From Pseudoxanthomonas sp. 3HH-4 (GTDB lineage: Bacteria > Pseudomonadota > Gammaproteobacteria > Xanthomonadales > Xanthomonadaceae): 64,000 nucleotides of DNA. Each line of letters opens with the position of its first letter. Positions within the stretch are counted from its first letter, which is position 1. The notes beneath the pieces are model-generated. The model searched no databases and was not told the DNA's origin. It saw nothing but the letters and a program-made list of their open reading frames with translations. The translations under genes were made by a program, and so were the position numbers. Below are positions 8,397 through 17,050 of this stretch, one piece after another. Where the stretch lies: contig NZ_VFPB01000005.1 in assembly GCF_006716465.1 (NCBI RefSeq), positions 372,001 through 436,000 of the forward strand. Direction: 5' to 3'.

Positions 8397-9725
8397 TCAG
8401 CCGCCCGGCGTGGTCTCGGCGCGGTCGCCGCTGCGGAAGCTGACGTAGGCTTCGCCGCGCAGTTCCTGCAGGTAGCGGTTGTACTCGTCCTCGGCCTTGC
8501 GGCGGCCAATGGTGTCGCGGATCTGCGCGCGGCGGTTCTGGTCGGTCACATCCGTCTGGCGGCTGCCCACGCGCTGGACGATGTGCCAGCCGGCATCGGT
8601 GCGGAACGGTGTGCCGACCTGGCCGTCCTGCAGCGCCGTCACCTGTTGGCCGAAGGCCGGGCCGAACGCGTCGGCGGGGAACCAGCCCAGGTCGCCACCA
8701 TCATCCCGGCTGTTCGCATCCTCGGTGGACTCCTTTGCCACGGCGACGAAGTCGGCACCGCCGGCGATGCGCGCACGCAAGGTGTCGATCTTGGCCTTGG
8801 CTGCTGCGGCGTCCTGGGTTTCGGTGATCCGCACCAGGATGTGCCGCGCGTTGTACTCGGTCACGCTGCGCTTTTCGGCCTGAGCGGCATCGCGCACTTC
8901 CACCAGCTTCAGCAGTTGGAAGCCACTGGGGCCGCGCAACGGGCCGACCGACTGGCCCGGCGACATGCCCTTCAGCATCTCCACGAAGGCGGTGGGAATC
9001 TCGTCGAGGCTGCGCCATCCAAGGTCGCCTCCTTCCAGTGCATTTGGGCTGTCGGAATAGCGGACGGCGGCGGCAGAAAAGTCCAGCTCACCCTTGTCGA
9101 TCAACGCCTTGATGCCATCGATCTTGCCCTGGCCGGCGGTGATCTGCTCGGCGGTGGCACCGTCCGGCAGGCTGACGAGGATATGCGCCAGATGGTATTG
9201 CGCACCGCTGTTCGCCTGCATGGCCAGCGCGGCGTCGACTTCACCCTCGCTGACCTGCACGCGGCTCTGCGCGAAGCTTTGCTTCAAGCGCTGGATGGTG
9301 ATCTCGTCGCGCATCGAGTTCCGGAACTCGGCGAACGACATGCCATCGGCTTCGAGCCGCTGGCGCAGACCATCCGGCGTGGTTCCGTTCTGTTGGGCCA
9401 CGGCATTCACGGCGTTGTTGAGGTCGGCATCGCTGACGCGGACACCGGTTTCTGCGGCCCGTGCCACCTGCAACTTCACCAGCACCAGACGCTCCAGCAC
9501 CTGGCGCTCCAGCACGGCGCGCGGAGGCAGCTGGCCAGGTTGATTGGCGTACTGGGCGAGGACGTTGCGGACGGCGCGGTCCAGTTCGCTCTGCAGGACG
9601 ACGTCTTCGTTGACGACGGCGGCGATCCGGTCCAGCGGCTGCATTGTCTGCGCCGCCACGGGTGTTGCAGCTGCCGACAAGGCCAGCAGGCCGGCGATCA
9701 GGAGGTGGGAAAGAGGCTTGTTCAT
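8397..9725 (-). CDS. surA: periplasmic chaperone and peptidyl-prolyl isomerase SurA
   Basis: SurA escorts unfolded outer-membrane beta-barrel proteins across the periplasm. The 442-aa protein has a Sec signal (about 1-25, ending VAA), an N-terminal chaperone domain (about 26-170) starting LDRIAAVVNEDVVLQSEL, and two parvulin domains (about 175-275 and 290-390) with AHILVSL and ARHILVRI motifs and GGDLGW in each. Its ATG overlaps the lptD stop by four bases (ATGA). LptD itself depends on SurA for assembly, so the coupling makes functional sense. Confidence 0.97.
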   Translation of the reverse strand: MNKPLSHLLIAGLLALSAAATPVAAQTMQPLDRIAAVVNEDVVLQSELDRAVRNVLAQYANQPGQLPPRAVLERQVLERLVLVKLQVARAAETGVRVSDADLNNAVNAVAQQNGTTPDGLRQRLEADGMSFAEFRNSMRDEITIQRLKQSFAQSRVQVSEGEVDAALAMQANSGAQYHLAHILVSLPDGATAEQITAGQGKIDGIKALIDKGELDFSAAAVRYSDSPNALEGGDLGWRSLDEIPTAFVEMLKGMSPGQSVGPLRGPSGFQLLKLVEVRDAAQAEKRSVTEYNARHILVRITETQDAAAAKAKIDTLRARIAGGADFVAVAKESTEDANSRDDGGDLGWFPADAFGPAFGQQVTALQDGQVGTPFRTDAGWHIVQRVGSRQTDVTDQNRRAQIRDTIGRRKAEDEYNRYLQELRGEAYVSFRSGDRAETTPGG

Positions 9726-12187
9726 GGCATCGGATCCGGATCGTAGGTGTTGTCGTCCGAACGCGGCGCGATATTGCTCGGCGGGACGAGATAGAGGTCG
9801 TCTCGGTAGTAACCGAGAATAGCACGGCGCAGGGTGCGGTCCGTGTTCTGGCCCGCCGAACCTAGGCCCTTCAGGACGAATTCGACCTGGAAGCCGGTGT
9901 TCATGTCGCCCTCGCGATTGCGGACATAGCGGCGGACCAGCGCACGCACCGCGAGGCAACAGCTGTCCCATTGCACGCCCGCCACGCCTTCCAGCAGGCC
10001 GGGCTCCTGGTCGGTGGCGGCGTCGCGGTAGAAGGAGTGGTAGTAGCGACCCACTACGCTCCACGACGGCGTGACAGGATAGAGGAACGAAAAGTCGGCC
10101 TGTTCCAGCAGGTCGCGGCGACGGCGGTAGGTGATGTTGACCACGCCATCGTCAGGCAGCAGGTAGCGCGCACGGACGCTGGCAAGATCCTCGCGACGGA
10201 ACTTCGGGTCCCACTGGTAGGAAGCGCCGATCGTCCACCGGTCGGTGGGCGCGTAGTTGGCGTCCACCACCCAGGCCGACTTGCCCTGTTCCAGCGGCAC
10301 CTCGTTCGGTGCGGTCACGCGACTGTCGTCGAAGTAGCGGATCTGGCCGATGCTGGCCGACAGGCGCTCGAAGCCGTCCTTCTGCCGCAGCAGGCGCGTG
10401 CTCAGCGCCAGGGTCAATTGGTTGGCATCGGTCTGCCGGTCGGGACCGGTATAGCGGTTGTCCCGAAACAGCTGGCCATAGCTGAAATTGAACGGACGGG
10501 TATCGAAGATCGGCAGCCCTTCCTGCTCGCGGTACGGTGCGTTGAGGTAGAACAGGCGCGGTTCGAGCGTATGCAGGAAGCGGTCACCCTTGATCTCGGT
10601 CTCGCGGTCGAAATAGACACCCGCATCCAGCGAGCCGATCGGCAGGCTGCGGCTGGGCGATCGGTCGTAGAATTCCGCCACCATCGCGGGCGTCACTTGT
10701 GCAGCGGGCACGCCGTAAGCTTCGACGGCGCGATTGGTGGCGATCTGCTGCGCCAGATCAGCGTCAAGACGATACTCTGTGTGGCGATAGGCGAGCGTCG
10801 GCGTGATGTACCAGGATGCTCCCTGCAAAGGGAACGAGATGGTCGGCTTGATGTCGATGCGGCTGCCGCCGGGCTTCTCGTCGTGCTGGAATTTCACCGC
10901 TTCCGCGTGCCCACCCACGCTGATCCAGCTGCCCAGGGGCTGATTCCAGTTGAGGTAAGTGCGCGGCAGGCGGTTGTAGGGCAGTGAACGCTCGGTGCTC
11001 AGGTAATCGGCCAATTGCCAATGGTCCGCCATCAGGCCGGCAGTCCAATATTCACCAGACCCATAGATGCCTGCGGTGCTGGTAACCGACGAGTAGGCTT
11101 GGCCATACAGCGAGCTGCCGAAATCCTCCTGGTAGCGCGCGTCGCTCAGCCAGATCAGGTTGGCGCGTGCCTGCCAGTTGCGACTGAACCGGTGCGAGCC
11201 GGCGTACGAGAAATAGCCTCGACCGTCGTCCGGATCAGGGTTGTTTGGATTGAGTGGCTTGTAGTCCGCCTCATTCATCCGATCACGGACCAGGTCGTCC
11301 TTGTTCATCCATGTGCCCTGGATCTCGCCGCGGCCTTTTTCATACAGGTAGCGGAATTCCGCGCCCAACTGGAAGCCGCGCTCGCTCATGTAGCGCGGCT
11401 CCAGCGTCGCGTCGTAGTTCGGCGCCAGGTTGAGGTAGATCGGCTGCTTCCAGTCGAAGCCGTTGCGACCGGACAGGCCCACGGCCGGGTACAGCAGGCC
11501 GGTGTGGCGTTGGTCGTCGATGGGGAACTTCAGGTACGGCACGTACAGCACCGGCACCTTGCCCAGCCGGATCGTTGCCCCGCGCGCGACGCCCCAGCCG
11601 TCGTCGGTGTTGATGTCGATGCGCCGCGAGCGCAGCTCCCAGCGGCGGTCCTCGGGATCGCAGGTGGAGTAGGTGGAGTGCAGCAGGCTGCCTTCCGGCC
11701 CCTTCATGTCGATGCGGTCGGCGCCGCCGTTGCCGCGACGGGACACCAGCTGGTAGCGCACGTTGTCGATCTGGTGCGTATCGGCGCCCTGGTCGCCGCG
11801 GGCGCTGTCGGCGATCAGGCGGATGCCGGCATCCTGGTACCGGATGTGGCCGTCAGCGACGTAGGTGTCCTGCTCCTGGTCGTACTTCAGGTTGTCTGCG
11901 CCCAGGAACTGGTCGCCGCGGGTGAGGACGACCTCGCCGCTGTACTGGGGATTGGCCTCGGTGCCGGAGAGCTGGTCGCCCTCGATCGAGGTCGGTTGCT
12001 CGGCGCGCTGTTCCCGCGACGCCAGGGCGCTGCCCGCAGCCGGTGGCTGCGGCGCACCCCCGAATGTCGGGATCACATCCTGGATAGGACACAGCGCCCA
12101 GCTTTCGGGCTTTTCGTCAGCCGCCAGCGCGGGCAGGCACAGGGCAATGCTGAAGGGCAACGGGAGCAGGCGAAGGGCAGGGCGCAC
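9722..12187 (-). CDS. lptD: LPS-assembly protein LptD
   Basis: Outer-membrane beta-barrel that, with LptE, inserts lipopolysaccharide into the outer leaflet. The 821-aa protein has a signal peptide (about 1-22, ending LAA), an N-terminal jellyroll (about 60-240, with RGDQFLGADNLKYD and YVADGHIRYQ repeats) and a C-terminal barrel (about 250-790). A cysteine pair region, WDSCCLAVR, near the end and Cys in YSTCDPEDRRWEL match positions used for the disulphides that activate LptD. It heads the surA-pdxA-rsmA-apaG-apaH unit; the promoter should lie in 12188-12304. Confidence 0.97.
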   Translation of the reverse strand: MRPALRLLPLPFSIALCLPALAADEKPESWALCPIQDVIPTFGGAPQPPAAGSALASREQRAEQPTSIEGDQLSGTEANPQYSGEVVLTRGDQFLGADNLKYDQEQDTYVADGHIRYQDAGIRLIADSARGDQGADTHQIDNVRYQLVSRRGNGGADRIDMKGPEGSLLHSTYSTCDPEDRRWELRSRRIDINTDDGWGVARGATIRLGKVPVLYVPYLKFPIDDQRHTGLLYPAVGLSGRNGFDWKQPIYLNLAPNYDATLEPRYMSERGFQLGAEFRYLYEKGRGEIQGTWMNKDDLVRDRMNEADYKPLNPNNPDPDDGRGYFSYAGSHRFSRNWQARANLIWLSDARYQEDFGSSLYGQAYSSVTSTAGIYGSGEYWTAGLMADHWQLADYLSTERSLPYNRLPRTYLNWNQPLGSWISVGGHAEAVKFQHDEKPGGSRIDIKPTISFPLQGASWYITPTLAYRHTEYRLDADLAQQIATNRAVEAYGVPAAQVTPAMVAEFYDRSPSRSLPIGSLDAGVYFDRETEIKGDRFLHTLEPRLFYLNAPYREQEGLPIFDTRPFNFSYGQLFRDNRYTGPDRQTDANQLTLALSTRLLRQKDGFERLSASIGQIRYFDDSRVTAPNEVPLEQGKSAWVVDANYAPTDRWTIGASYQWDPKFRREDLASVRARYLLPDDGVVNITYRRRRDLLEQADFSFLYPVTPSWSVVGRYYHSFYRDAATDQEPGLLEGVAGVQWDSCCLAVRALVRRYVRNREGDMNTGFQVEFVLKGLGSAGQNTDRTLRRAILGYYRDDLYLVPPSNIAPRSDDNTYDPDPMP

Positions 12188-12304
12188 GCGGTGCTGGGCT
12201 CGCTGTCGAACGAAAAACGGTCGTTAGCTTGCCCCATCCCATGCATGCGGGCAATGAAGGCCTTCGGCCGATGTCGGGCGGGGTTCAGCGACAGGCCCGG
12301 GGCC

Positions 12305-13213
12305 TCAGCGCAGCGCGTCCAGGTGGGCCACTGCACACTCGCGGAGGGCATCCAGGTCATAGCCGCCCTCGAGCATCGAGATGATCCGCCCTCCGGCATG
12401 GCGCTGTGCCAGGGCGCGCAACTGCCGGGTCAGCCACCCGAAGTCTTCGGTCTCCAGCATCAGGTCCGCCAGCGGGTCGCGCATGTGCGCATCGAACCCT
12501 GCCGAGACCAGCAGCAACTGGGGCTTGAAGTCATCCAGCGCAGGCAGAAGCTCGTCCGCCCAGGTGTTCTGGAAACGGAAACCGCCACTCCCCGGTGGCA
12601 GCAACGCGTTGAACACGTTGCCCACCCCGCGCTCGTAGGGTGCGCCGCTGTGCGGGTAGATGCCCGATTCGTGGCTGCTGAAGTAGGCCACCCGCGGGTC
12701 GTCGTAGAAGATCGCCTGGGTGCCGTTGCCGTGGTGCACATCGAAGTCGATGACCGCCACGCGCTCCAGCCCGTGCTTGTCGCAGGCGTACGCGGCGGCC
12801 ACGGCAATGTTGTTGAACAGGCAGAAGCCCATGGCGGCACCGCTGGTCGCGTGGTGGCCGGGGGGACGTACTGCGCAGAACACGGTCAGGTCCTCGCCAT
12901 TCATTACGGCGTCCACCGCCGCCACGCCGGCGCCGGCGGCACGCAGGGCGGCGGCACGGGAAGCCGGGCACATCACCGTGTCCGGATCGAGCATGCGGTA
13001 GCCGGACACATCTGCTTCCAGAACCTCGCGCACGAGCGCCTCGTCGTGTACCCGGCGCAGGTCGCCCAGCTTCACCATCGGCGCCTCGCGCCAGTCGGCG
13101 TCGCCGTGGTGCAGCCGGAGCGCCTCGAGCACTACTTCGAGCCGCGCCGGCCGCTCCGGATGGTCTGGGCCGGGATCGTGCAGCAGGCAGGCGGGGTGGG
13201 TGAAGATGATCAA
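12305..13213 (-). CDS. histone deacetylase-family (acetylpolyamine-type) hydrolase
   Basis: Class II HDAC-fold deacetylase of 302 aa. The zinc and catalytic motifs are all visible: the paired histidines in AVRPPGHHAT, DFDVHHGNGTQAIFY with the metal-binding Asp and His, and SAGFDAHMRDPLADL with the second metal Asp. The only plausible start is a TTG at 13213, giving the typical IIFTHPACLLHDPGPDHPER opening; the upstream frame closes without an ATG. Bacterial members act on small acetylated amines or unknown substrates. It is separated from lptD by 117 bp and from the adenosyltransferase by 115 bp, so it may be transcribed alone. Confidence 0.93.
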   Translation of the reverse strand: MIIFTHPACLLHDPGPDHPERPARLEVVLEALRLHHGDADWREAPMVKLGDLRRVHDEALVREVLEADVSGYRMLDPDTVMCPASRAAALRAAGAGVAAVDAVMNGEDLTVFCAVRPPGHHATSGAAMGFCLFNNIAVAAAYACDKHGLERVAVIDFDVHHGNGTQAIFYDDPRVAYFSSHESGIYPHSGAPYERGVGNVFNALLPPGSGGFRFQNTWADELLPALDDFKPQLLLVSAGFDAHMRDPLADLMLETEDFGWLTRQLRALAQRHAGGRIISMLEGGYDLDALRECAVAHLDALR

Positions 13214-13328
13214 GGTGCCGGCGTTGCCCTCGACGGGGCGGGATCCGCCTCTCCGCTATGGAAGTCCGGCACCATTCTAAGCGCGGCGCCGGGTGCGCCG
13301 GCATCCGACCTTGGGGGAAGACGCCCGC

Positions 13329-13886
13329 TCAGGAATGGCGTCGCTCGTGCTTCCACAGCACTTCGCCCTGGCCGTCGGCCCGCGCGAGCACGCGGGCCAG
13401 CACGAACAGCAGGTCCGAAAGCCGGTTGAGGTAGCGGATCGCTTCCGGCCGCACCGCGTCGTGGCGGGCCAGGGTGACGGTTTCGCGTTCGGCGCGGCGC
13501 ACGATGGTGCGGGCCAGGTGGCAGCGCGAAGCCGCCTCGCCACCGGCCGGTAGGATGAAATCCTTCAGCGGTGGCAGGTCGTCGTTGTAGTGGTCCAGTT
13601 GCCGTTCCAGCGCATCGACATCGTCGCCGGTGATGGCGGCATGGCCCGGGATGCACAGCTCGCCGCCCAGGTCGAACAACTGGTGCTGCACGGTGGTCAG
13701 CAGGACGCGGATGTCGTCGGCCACGCTGGGGACGGCCAGCAGCACGCCGATGGCGGAATTGGCTTCGTCCACCGTGCCGTAGGCGGTGACGCGCGCGGAG
13801 TCCTTGCCGACACGCGTGCCGTCGCCCAGCCCGGTGCTGCCGTCGTCGCCGGTGCGGGTGTAGATCTTCGAGAGGCGGTTGCCCAT
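13329..13886 (-). CDS. cob(I)alamin adenosyltransferase, PduO type
   Basis: Transfers the adenosyl group of ATP to cob(I)alamin, making coenzyme B12. The 185-aa protein has the PduO-type N-terminal ATP-binding stretch YTRTGDDGSTGLGDG (9-23), the helix VDEANSAIGV, and the late RCHLARTIVRRAERE motif that builds the trimer active site. Although its ATG lies 16 bp after the stop of the upstream membrane protein gene, both are on the minus strand and probably cotranscribed, linking adenosylation to possible cobalamin uptake. Confidence 0.95.
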   Translation of the reverse strand: MGNRLSKIYTRTGDDGSTGLGDGTRVGKDSARVTAYGTVDEANSAIGVLLAVPSVADDIRVLLTTVQHQLFDLGGELCIPGHAAITGDDVDALERQLDHYNDDLPPLKDFILPAGGEAASRCHLARTIVRRAERETVTLARHDAVRPEAIRYLNRLSDLLFVLARVLARADGQGEVLWKHERRHS

Positions 13887-13902
13887 CGCGGTGCCGGTCC
13901 GG

Positions 13903-14505
13903 TCAGTCGGCGGTGCGGCCGTGCGGCCTAGCCAGGCGCACGACCTGCTCGACCATCACGTGCACGATGACCGCCAGGCCCACGTAGATGGCGGCCACGC
14001 GCAGGTAGGGCAGGTACCAGTCGCTGAAGTTCTTCCACCAGCCGGCCAGCGTCGGTTCGCTGACCACCGGGCTCAGCCAGTAGAAGCTGCCCTGGCTCAG
14101 CAGGTGGCAGACGGTGACCGAGGCCAGCAGGCTGCCGACCAGCAGCGCCAGCGTGCGGCCATGGTTCGCGGTCTGGTAGCGGCGCAGCAGCGCACCGCCA
14201 AGCCACAGCGCGCCGTAAGCCGGCAGCAGGAACCAGTACGCCGGCGACACGCAGTAGTGCGTCCAGAAGTTGATGCCCTGGCCGCTGATGACGATGTAGT
14301 CCACCACGACCGCTGCCGCCATGAACAACGGGAACGCCCAGCGCGACCAGGTGCGCAGGTAGTAGCCGCCGATGAAGAAGGCGGCCCAGCTGGCATCGGG
14401 CAACGGGCCGATATGGCCGAACGTGGTGGGCAGGTGCAGGCGGGTGAGGACCAGCAGGGCGGCGACCAGCGTCAGCACGAGGGCGCGTTGGAAAGTGGTG
14501 TTCAT
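13903..14505 (-). CDS. small polytopic membrane protein, possible BtuM-type cobalamin transporter
   Basis: Protein of 200 aa with about six hydrophobic segments (roughly 8-22, 38-52, 57-75, 88-105, 118-135, 165-188). It is directly upstream of the cobalamin adenosyltransferase. Size, topology and a lone conserved-looking Cys85 in the loop YCVSPAYWF resemble BtuM, a solitary ECF S-component family described from Thiobacillus denitrificans in which a loop cysteine coordinates the cobalt. I am recalling that family without an alignment, so identity is inferred from context, size and the cysteine. If it is not BtuM it is an unassigned conserved membrane protein. No cobalamin riboswitch is evident in the short upstream gap. 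Confidence 0.55.
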   Translation of the reverse strand: MNTTFQRALVLTLVAALLVLTRLHLPTTFGHIGPLPDASWAAFFIGGYYLRTWSRWAFPLFMAAAVVVDYIVISGQGINFWTHYCVSPAYWFLLPAYGALWLGGALLRRYQTANHGRTLALLVGSLLASVTVCHLLSQGSFYWLSPVVSEPTLAGWWKNFSDWYLPYLRVAAIYVGLAVIVHVMVEQVVRLARPHGRTAD

Positions 14506-14602
14506 CGGCAGGGTTCCGGAGACTCAGCCCCGCATTCTACCGGAGCCTGCGTCCGGCAGGCCGCAGGACGGGGCCTGGAGACCGGGGCGGTATCATGGCC
14601 GC

Positions 14603-15811
14603 ATGACAGAACGGCATGACGTGGTGATCGTGGGCGGCGGGCTGGTCGGTGCAAGCCTGGCCATCGCCCTGGACCGGCAGGGACTGGATGTGGCTCTGGT
14701 CGAAGCGACGCCTGCAGGCCAGATGCCTGCGGTGTTCGACCAGCGCAACCTGAGCTTCGCGGCGGCCACCGTCAATGCGCTGACCGTGCTCGGCGTGATG
14801 CAACAGCTGCGTGCGACGACCGGCCCGATCCGCCGCATCCACATCAGCCGCCAGGGCGATTTCGGTCGCGTGCAGCTCGATGCCGTGGACTATGGTCGCG
14901 AGGCTTTCGGGCAGGTGGTCGTGGCACGTGATTTCGGCGAGGCGCTGGAAGCGCGGCTCGACCAACTGGCGCGGCTGACGCGGTACCGGCCGGCGCGCTT
15001 TGTCGGGTTCGCGCCGGGCGATGCGGGAAGCCGCGTCCTGCGCATCGCCGATGCAGGCGGCGAGCGCGAACTGCGTGCGCGGCTGGTGGTGGCTGCCGAT
15101 GGCACGCGCAGCGCCGTACGCGATGCGCTCGGCATCGGAGTGGACGAACACGACTACCTGCAGACCCTGTTCGTCGCCCGGGTGCGTGCCACGCGTGCGC
15201 CGGATGGCACGGCATACGAGCGTTTCGGTGATGCCGGTCCCACGGCATTGCTGCCGCGCGGCGATCGCCACTGGGGCGTGGTGCACGGCGTGGCACGCGC
15301 GGACGCCGACGCCGTTGCGGCGCTGGGTGAGGCTGCGTGGCTTGCGCGCCTGCAGCGCGAGGCAGGCTGGCGCATCGGCCGGCTGATCGGCAGCGGAGAG
15401 CGCAGTGGATACCCCATTGTGCGTGTCGTTGCGCAGCGCCTGGTCGCCGAGCGGGCAGTGGTACTGGGCAATGCCGCGCAGACGATCCACCCGATCGGCG
15501 CGCAGGGCTTCAATCTGGGCTTGCGCGATGCGCTGACGCTGGCCGAAGAGCTCACACGCAGCGACGATCCGGGCGATGCGGACAGCCTCGCGGCCTATGC
15601 GACGCGCCGGCAAGAAGACCGCGAACGCACGCTGGCGTTCTCCGACGGGCTGGCGCGGCTGACCGCCAACCCGTCGCCCTTGCTGAAGCCGTTACGCAGC
15701 CTGGGCCTGATGGCGGTGGATGCGCACGCTTCGCTGCAGTCATTCCTGGTAGGGGGTGCAATGGGGTTCCGCGGGGATGTGCCGGCGTTGTGCCGCGGGG
15801 AGTCCGTATGA
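14603..15811 (+). CDS. ubiH: ubiquinone biosynthesis flavin hydroxylase UbiH
   Basis: FAD-dependent ring hydroxylase of ubiquinone biosynthesis, 402 aa. The FAD-binding motif VVIVGGGLVGASLAIAL is at the N-terminus, the DG-type motif AADGTRSAVRDALG is central, and the third flavin motif reads LGNAAQTIHPIGAQGFNLGL, where GNAAQ rather than GDAAH is characteristic of UbiH. The ATG at 14603 gives the correct N-terminus; the open frame upstream overlaps the opposite-strand membrane gene. Its stop overlaps the next hydroxylase by four bases (ATGA). Confidence 0.93.
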   Translation: MTERHDVVIVGGGLVGASLAIALDRQGLDVALVEATPAGQMPAVFDQRNLSFAAATVNALTVLGVMQQLRATTGPIRRIHISRQGDFGRVQLDAVDYGREAFGQVVVARDFGEALEARLDQLARLTRYRPARFVGFAPGDAGSRVLRIADAGGERELRARLVVAADGTRSAVRDALGIGVDEHDYLQTLFVARVRATRAPDGTAYERFGDAGPTALLPRGDRHWGVVHGVARADADAVAALGEAAWLARLQREAGWRIGRLIGSGERSGYPIVRVVAQRLVAERAVVLGNAAQTIHPIGAQGFNLGLRDALTLAEELTRSDDPGDADSLAAYATRRQEDRERTLAFSDGLARLTANPSPLLKPLRSLGLMAVDAHASLQSFLVGGAMGFRGDVPALCRGESV

Positions 15812-16995
15812 AGCGGCGCGGACAGGTCGATGTAGTCGTCGTCGGTGGCGGCGTGGTCGGCGCGGCATGCGCCCTGGTGCTGGCGCGCGAGGGTTTGCAG
15901 GTGACGCTGGTCGAAGGCCGCGAGCCTCCACGCTGGTCGCAGGACCAGCCGGACCTGCGCGTGTACGCGTTCGCGCCCGACAATGCGGCGCTGCTGGATG
16001 AGGCCGGCGCATGGCGCGCGGTGCGCGATGCGCGCGCGCAGCCCTACCGGTGCATGCGGGTGTGGGATGCCGCCGGTGGCGGTGAACTCCAGTTCGATGC
16101 CGATGCCCTGGGGCGTTCGCAGTTGGGCTGGATTGTCGAGAATGCACTGCTGGTGGACCGGCTGTGGGCGGCCCTGCCGGCGGCGGGCGTGCGGGTGTGC
16201 TGTCCCGCCCGCGTGGACGCGATGGAGCAGGACGAAGCGGGCGTGACGTTGCGGCTGGACGATGGCGCGCGCGTCGACGCCAGGCTTGCGGTCGCCGCCG
16301 ATGGCGCCGACTCCACGCTGCGCCGGCTCGCGGGCTTGGACGTCACCTCGCACGATTACGCGCAGCGTGGCGTCGTGGCCTTCGTGCGGACGCAGCGGCC
16401 GCACGAGGACACGGCCTGGCAGCGATTCCTGCCCACCGGTCCCTTGGCTTTCCTGCCCTTCACCGAAGGTCACAGCTCGATCGTCTGGACGCTCCCCGAC
16501 GCGGAGGCCGCGCGCGTGCTGGCGCTCGACGATGAGGCGTTCGGCCATGAACTCGCGCTGGCGATGGGGGGGCAACTCGGCGAGGTGGTGGTGGCATCGG
16601 CGCGGGCGGCCTTCCCGCTGCGGCGGCAACTGGCGAAGGACTATGTCGCAGGCCGCGTGATCGTTGCCGGCGACGCGGCGCACGTGGTGCATCCCCTGGC
16701 CGGGCAGGGCGTCAACCTGGGTCTGCGTGACGTCGCGGCCTTGCGCGAAGGTATCCGTGACGCGTTGGCCCGGCATGCGGACTGGTCGGCGCCCCACCGG
16801 CTGGAACGATGGGCACGGCAGCGTCGCAGCGAGAACGCCACCGCCGCCCATGCCTTCGACGGCATCAACAAGGTGTTCTCGAACGATGAGATGCACCTGA
16901 CCCTGGTGCGTGGGCCCTTGCTGGGCCTCGCGGGCAAGGTGCCACCGCTGGTGGACTTCCTCTGGCGGCACGCGGCAGGACAACGCACGCGCTGA
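15808..16995 (+). CDS. ubiquinone biosynthesis flavin hydroxylase (UbiI/UbiF-like)
   Basis: Second FAD-dependent ubiquinone hydroxylase, 395 aa, translationally coupled to ubiH. It has VVVVGGGVVGAACALVLAR at the N-terminus, AADGADSTLRRLAG in the middle and VAGDAAHVVHPLAGQGVNLG as the third flavin motif (GDAAH form, as in UbiI/UbiF/VisC). Which ring position it hydroxylates (C5 or C6) cannot be decided from motifs, so no symbol is given. The tandem with ubiH supports a role in aerobic quinone synthesis at the inner membrane. Confidence 0.9.
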   Translation: MKRRGQVDVVVVGGGVVGAACALVLAREGLQVTLVEGREPPRWSQDQPDLRVYAFAPDNAALLDEAGAWRAVRDARAQPYRCMRVWDAAGGGELQFDADALGRSQLGWIVENALLVDRLWAALPAAGVRVCCPARVDAMEQDEAGVTLRLDDGARVDARLAVAADGADSTLRRLAGLDVTSHDYAQRGVVAFVRTQRPHEDTAWQRFLPTGPLAFLPFTEGHSSIVWTLPDAEAARVLALDDEAFGHELALAMGGQLGEVVVASARAAFPLRRQLAKDYVAGRVIVAGDAAHVVHPLAGQGVNLGLRDVAALREGIRDALARHADWSAPHRLERWARQRRSENATAAHAFDGINKVFSNDEMHLTLVRGPLLGLAGKVPPLVDFLWRHAAGQRTR

Positions 16996-17050
16996 CGACG
17001 GGTATGCAGTGCATGCGGTAGCCTCGCCGTTCCCGGCCGGAGTATCCGCG

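Noticed and set aside
11015-13429. An 804-codon plus-strand frame across lptD and the deacetylase gene
   Set aside because: It spans two well-identified minus-strand genes and the gap between them, with no start signal or recognisable domain.
14506-14602. Cobalamin riboswitch before the possible transporter gene
   Set aside because: The 97-bp gap is too short and lacks the conserved B12-box sequence.
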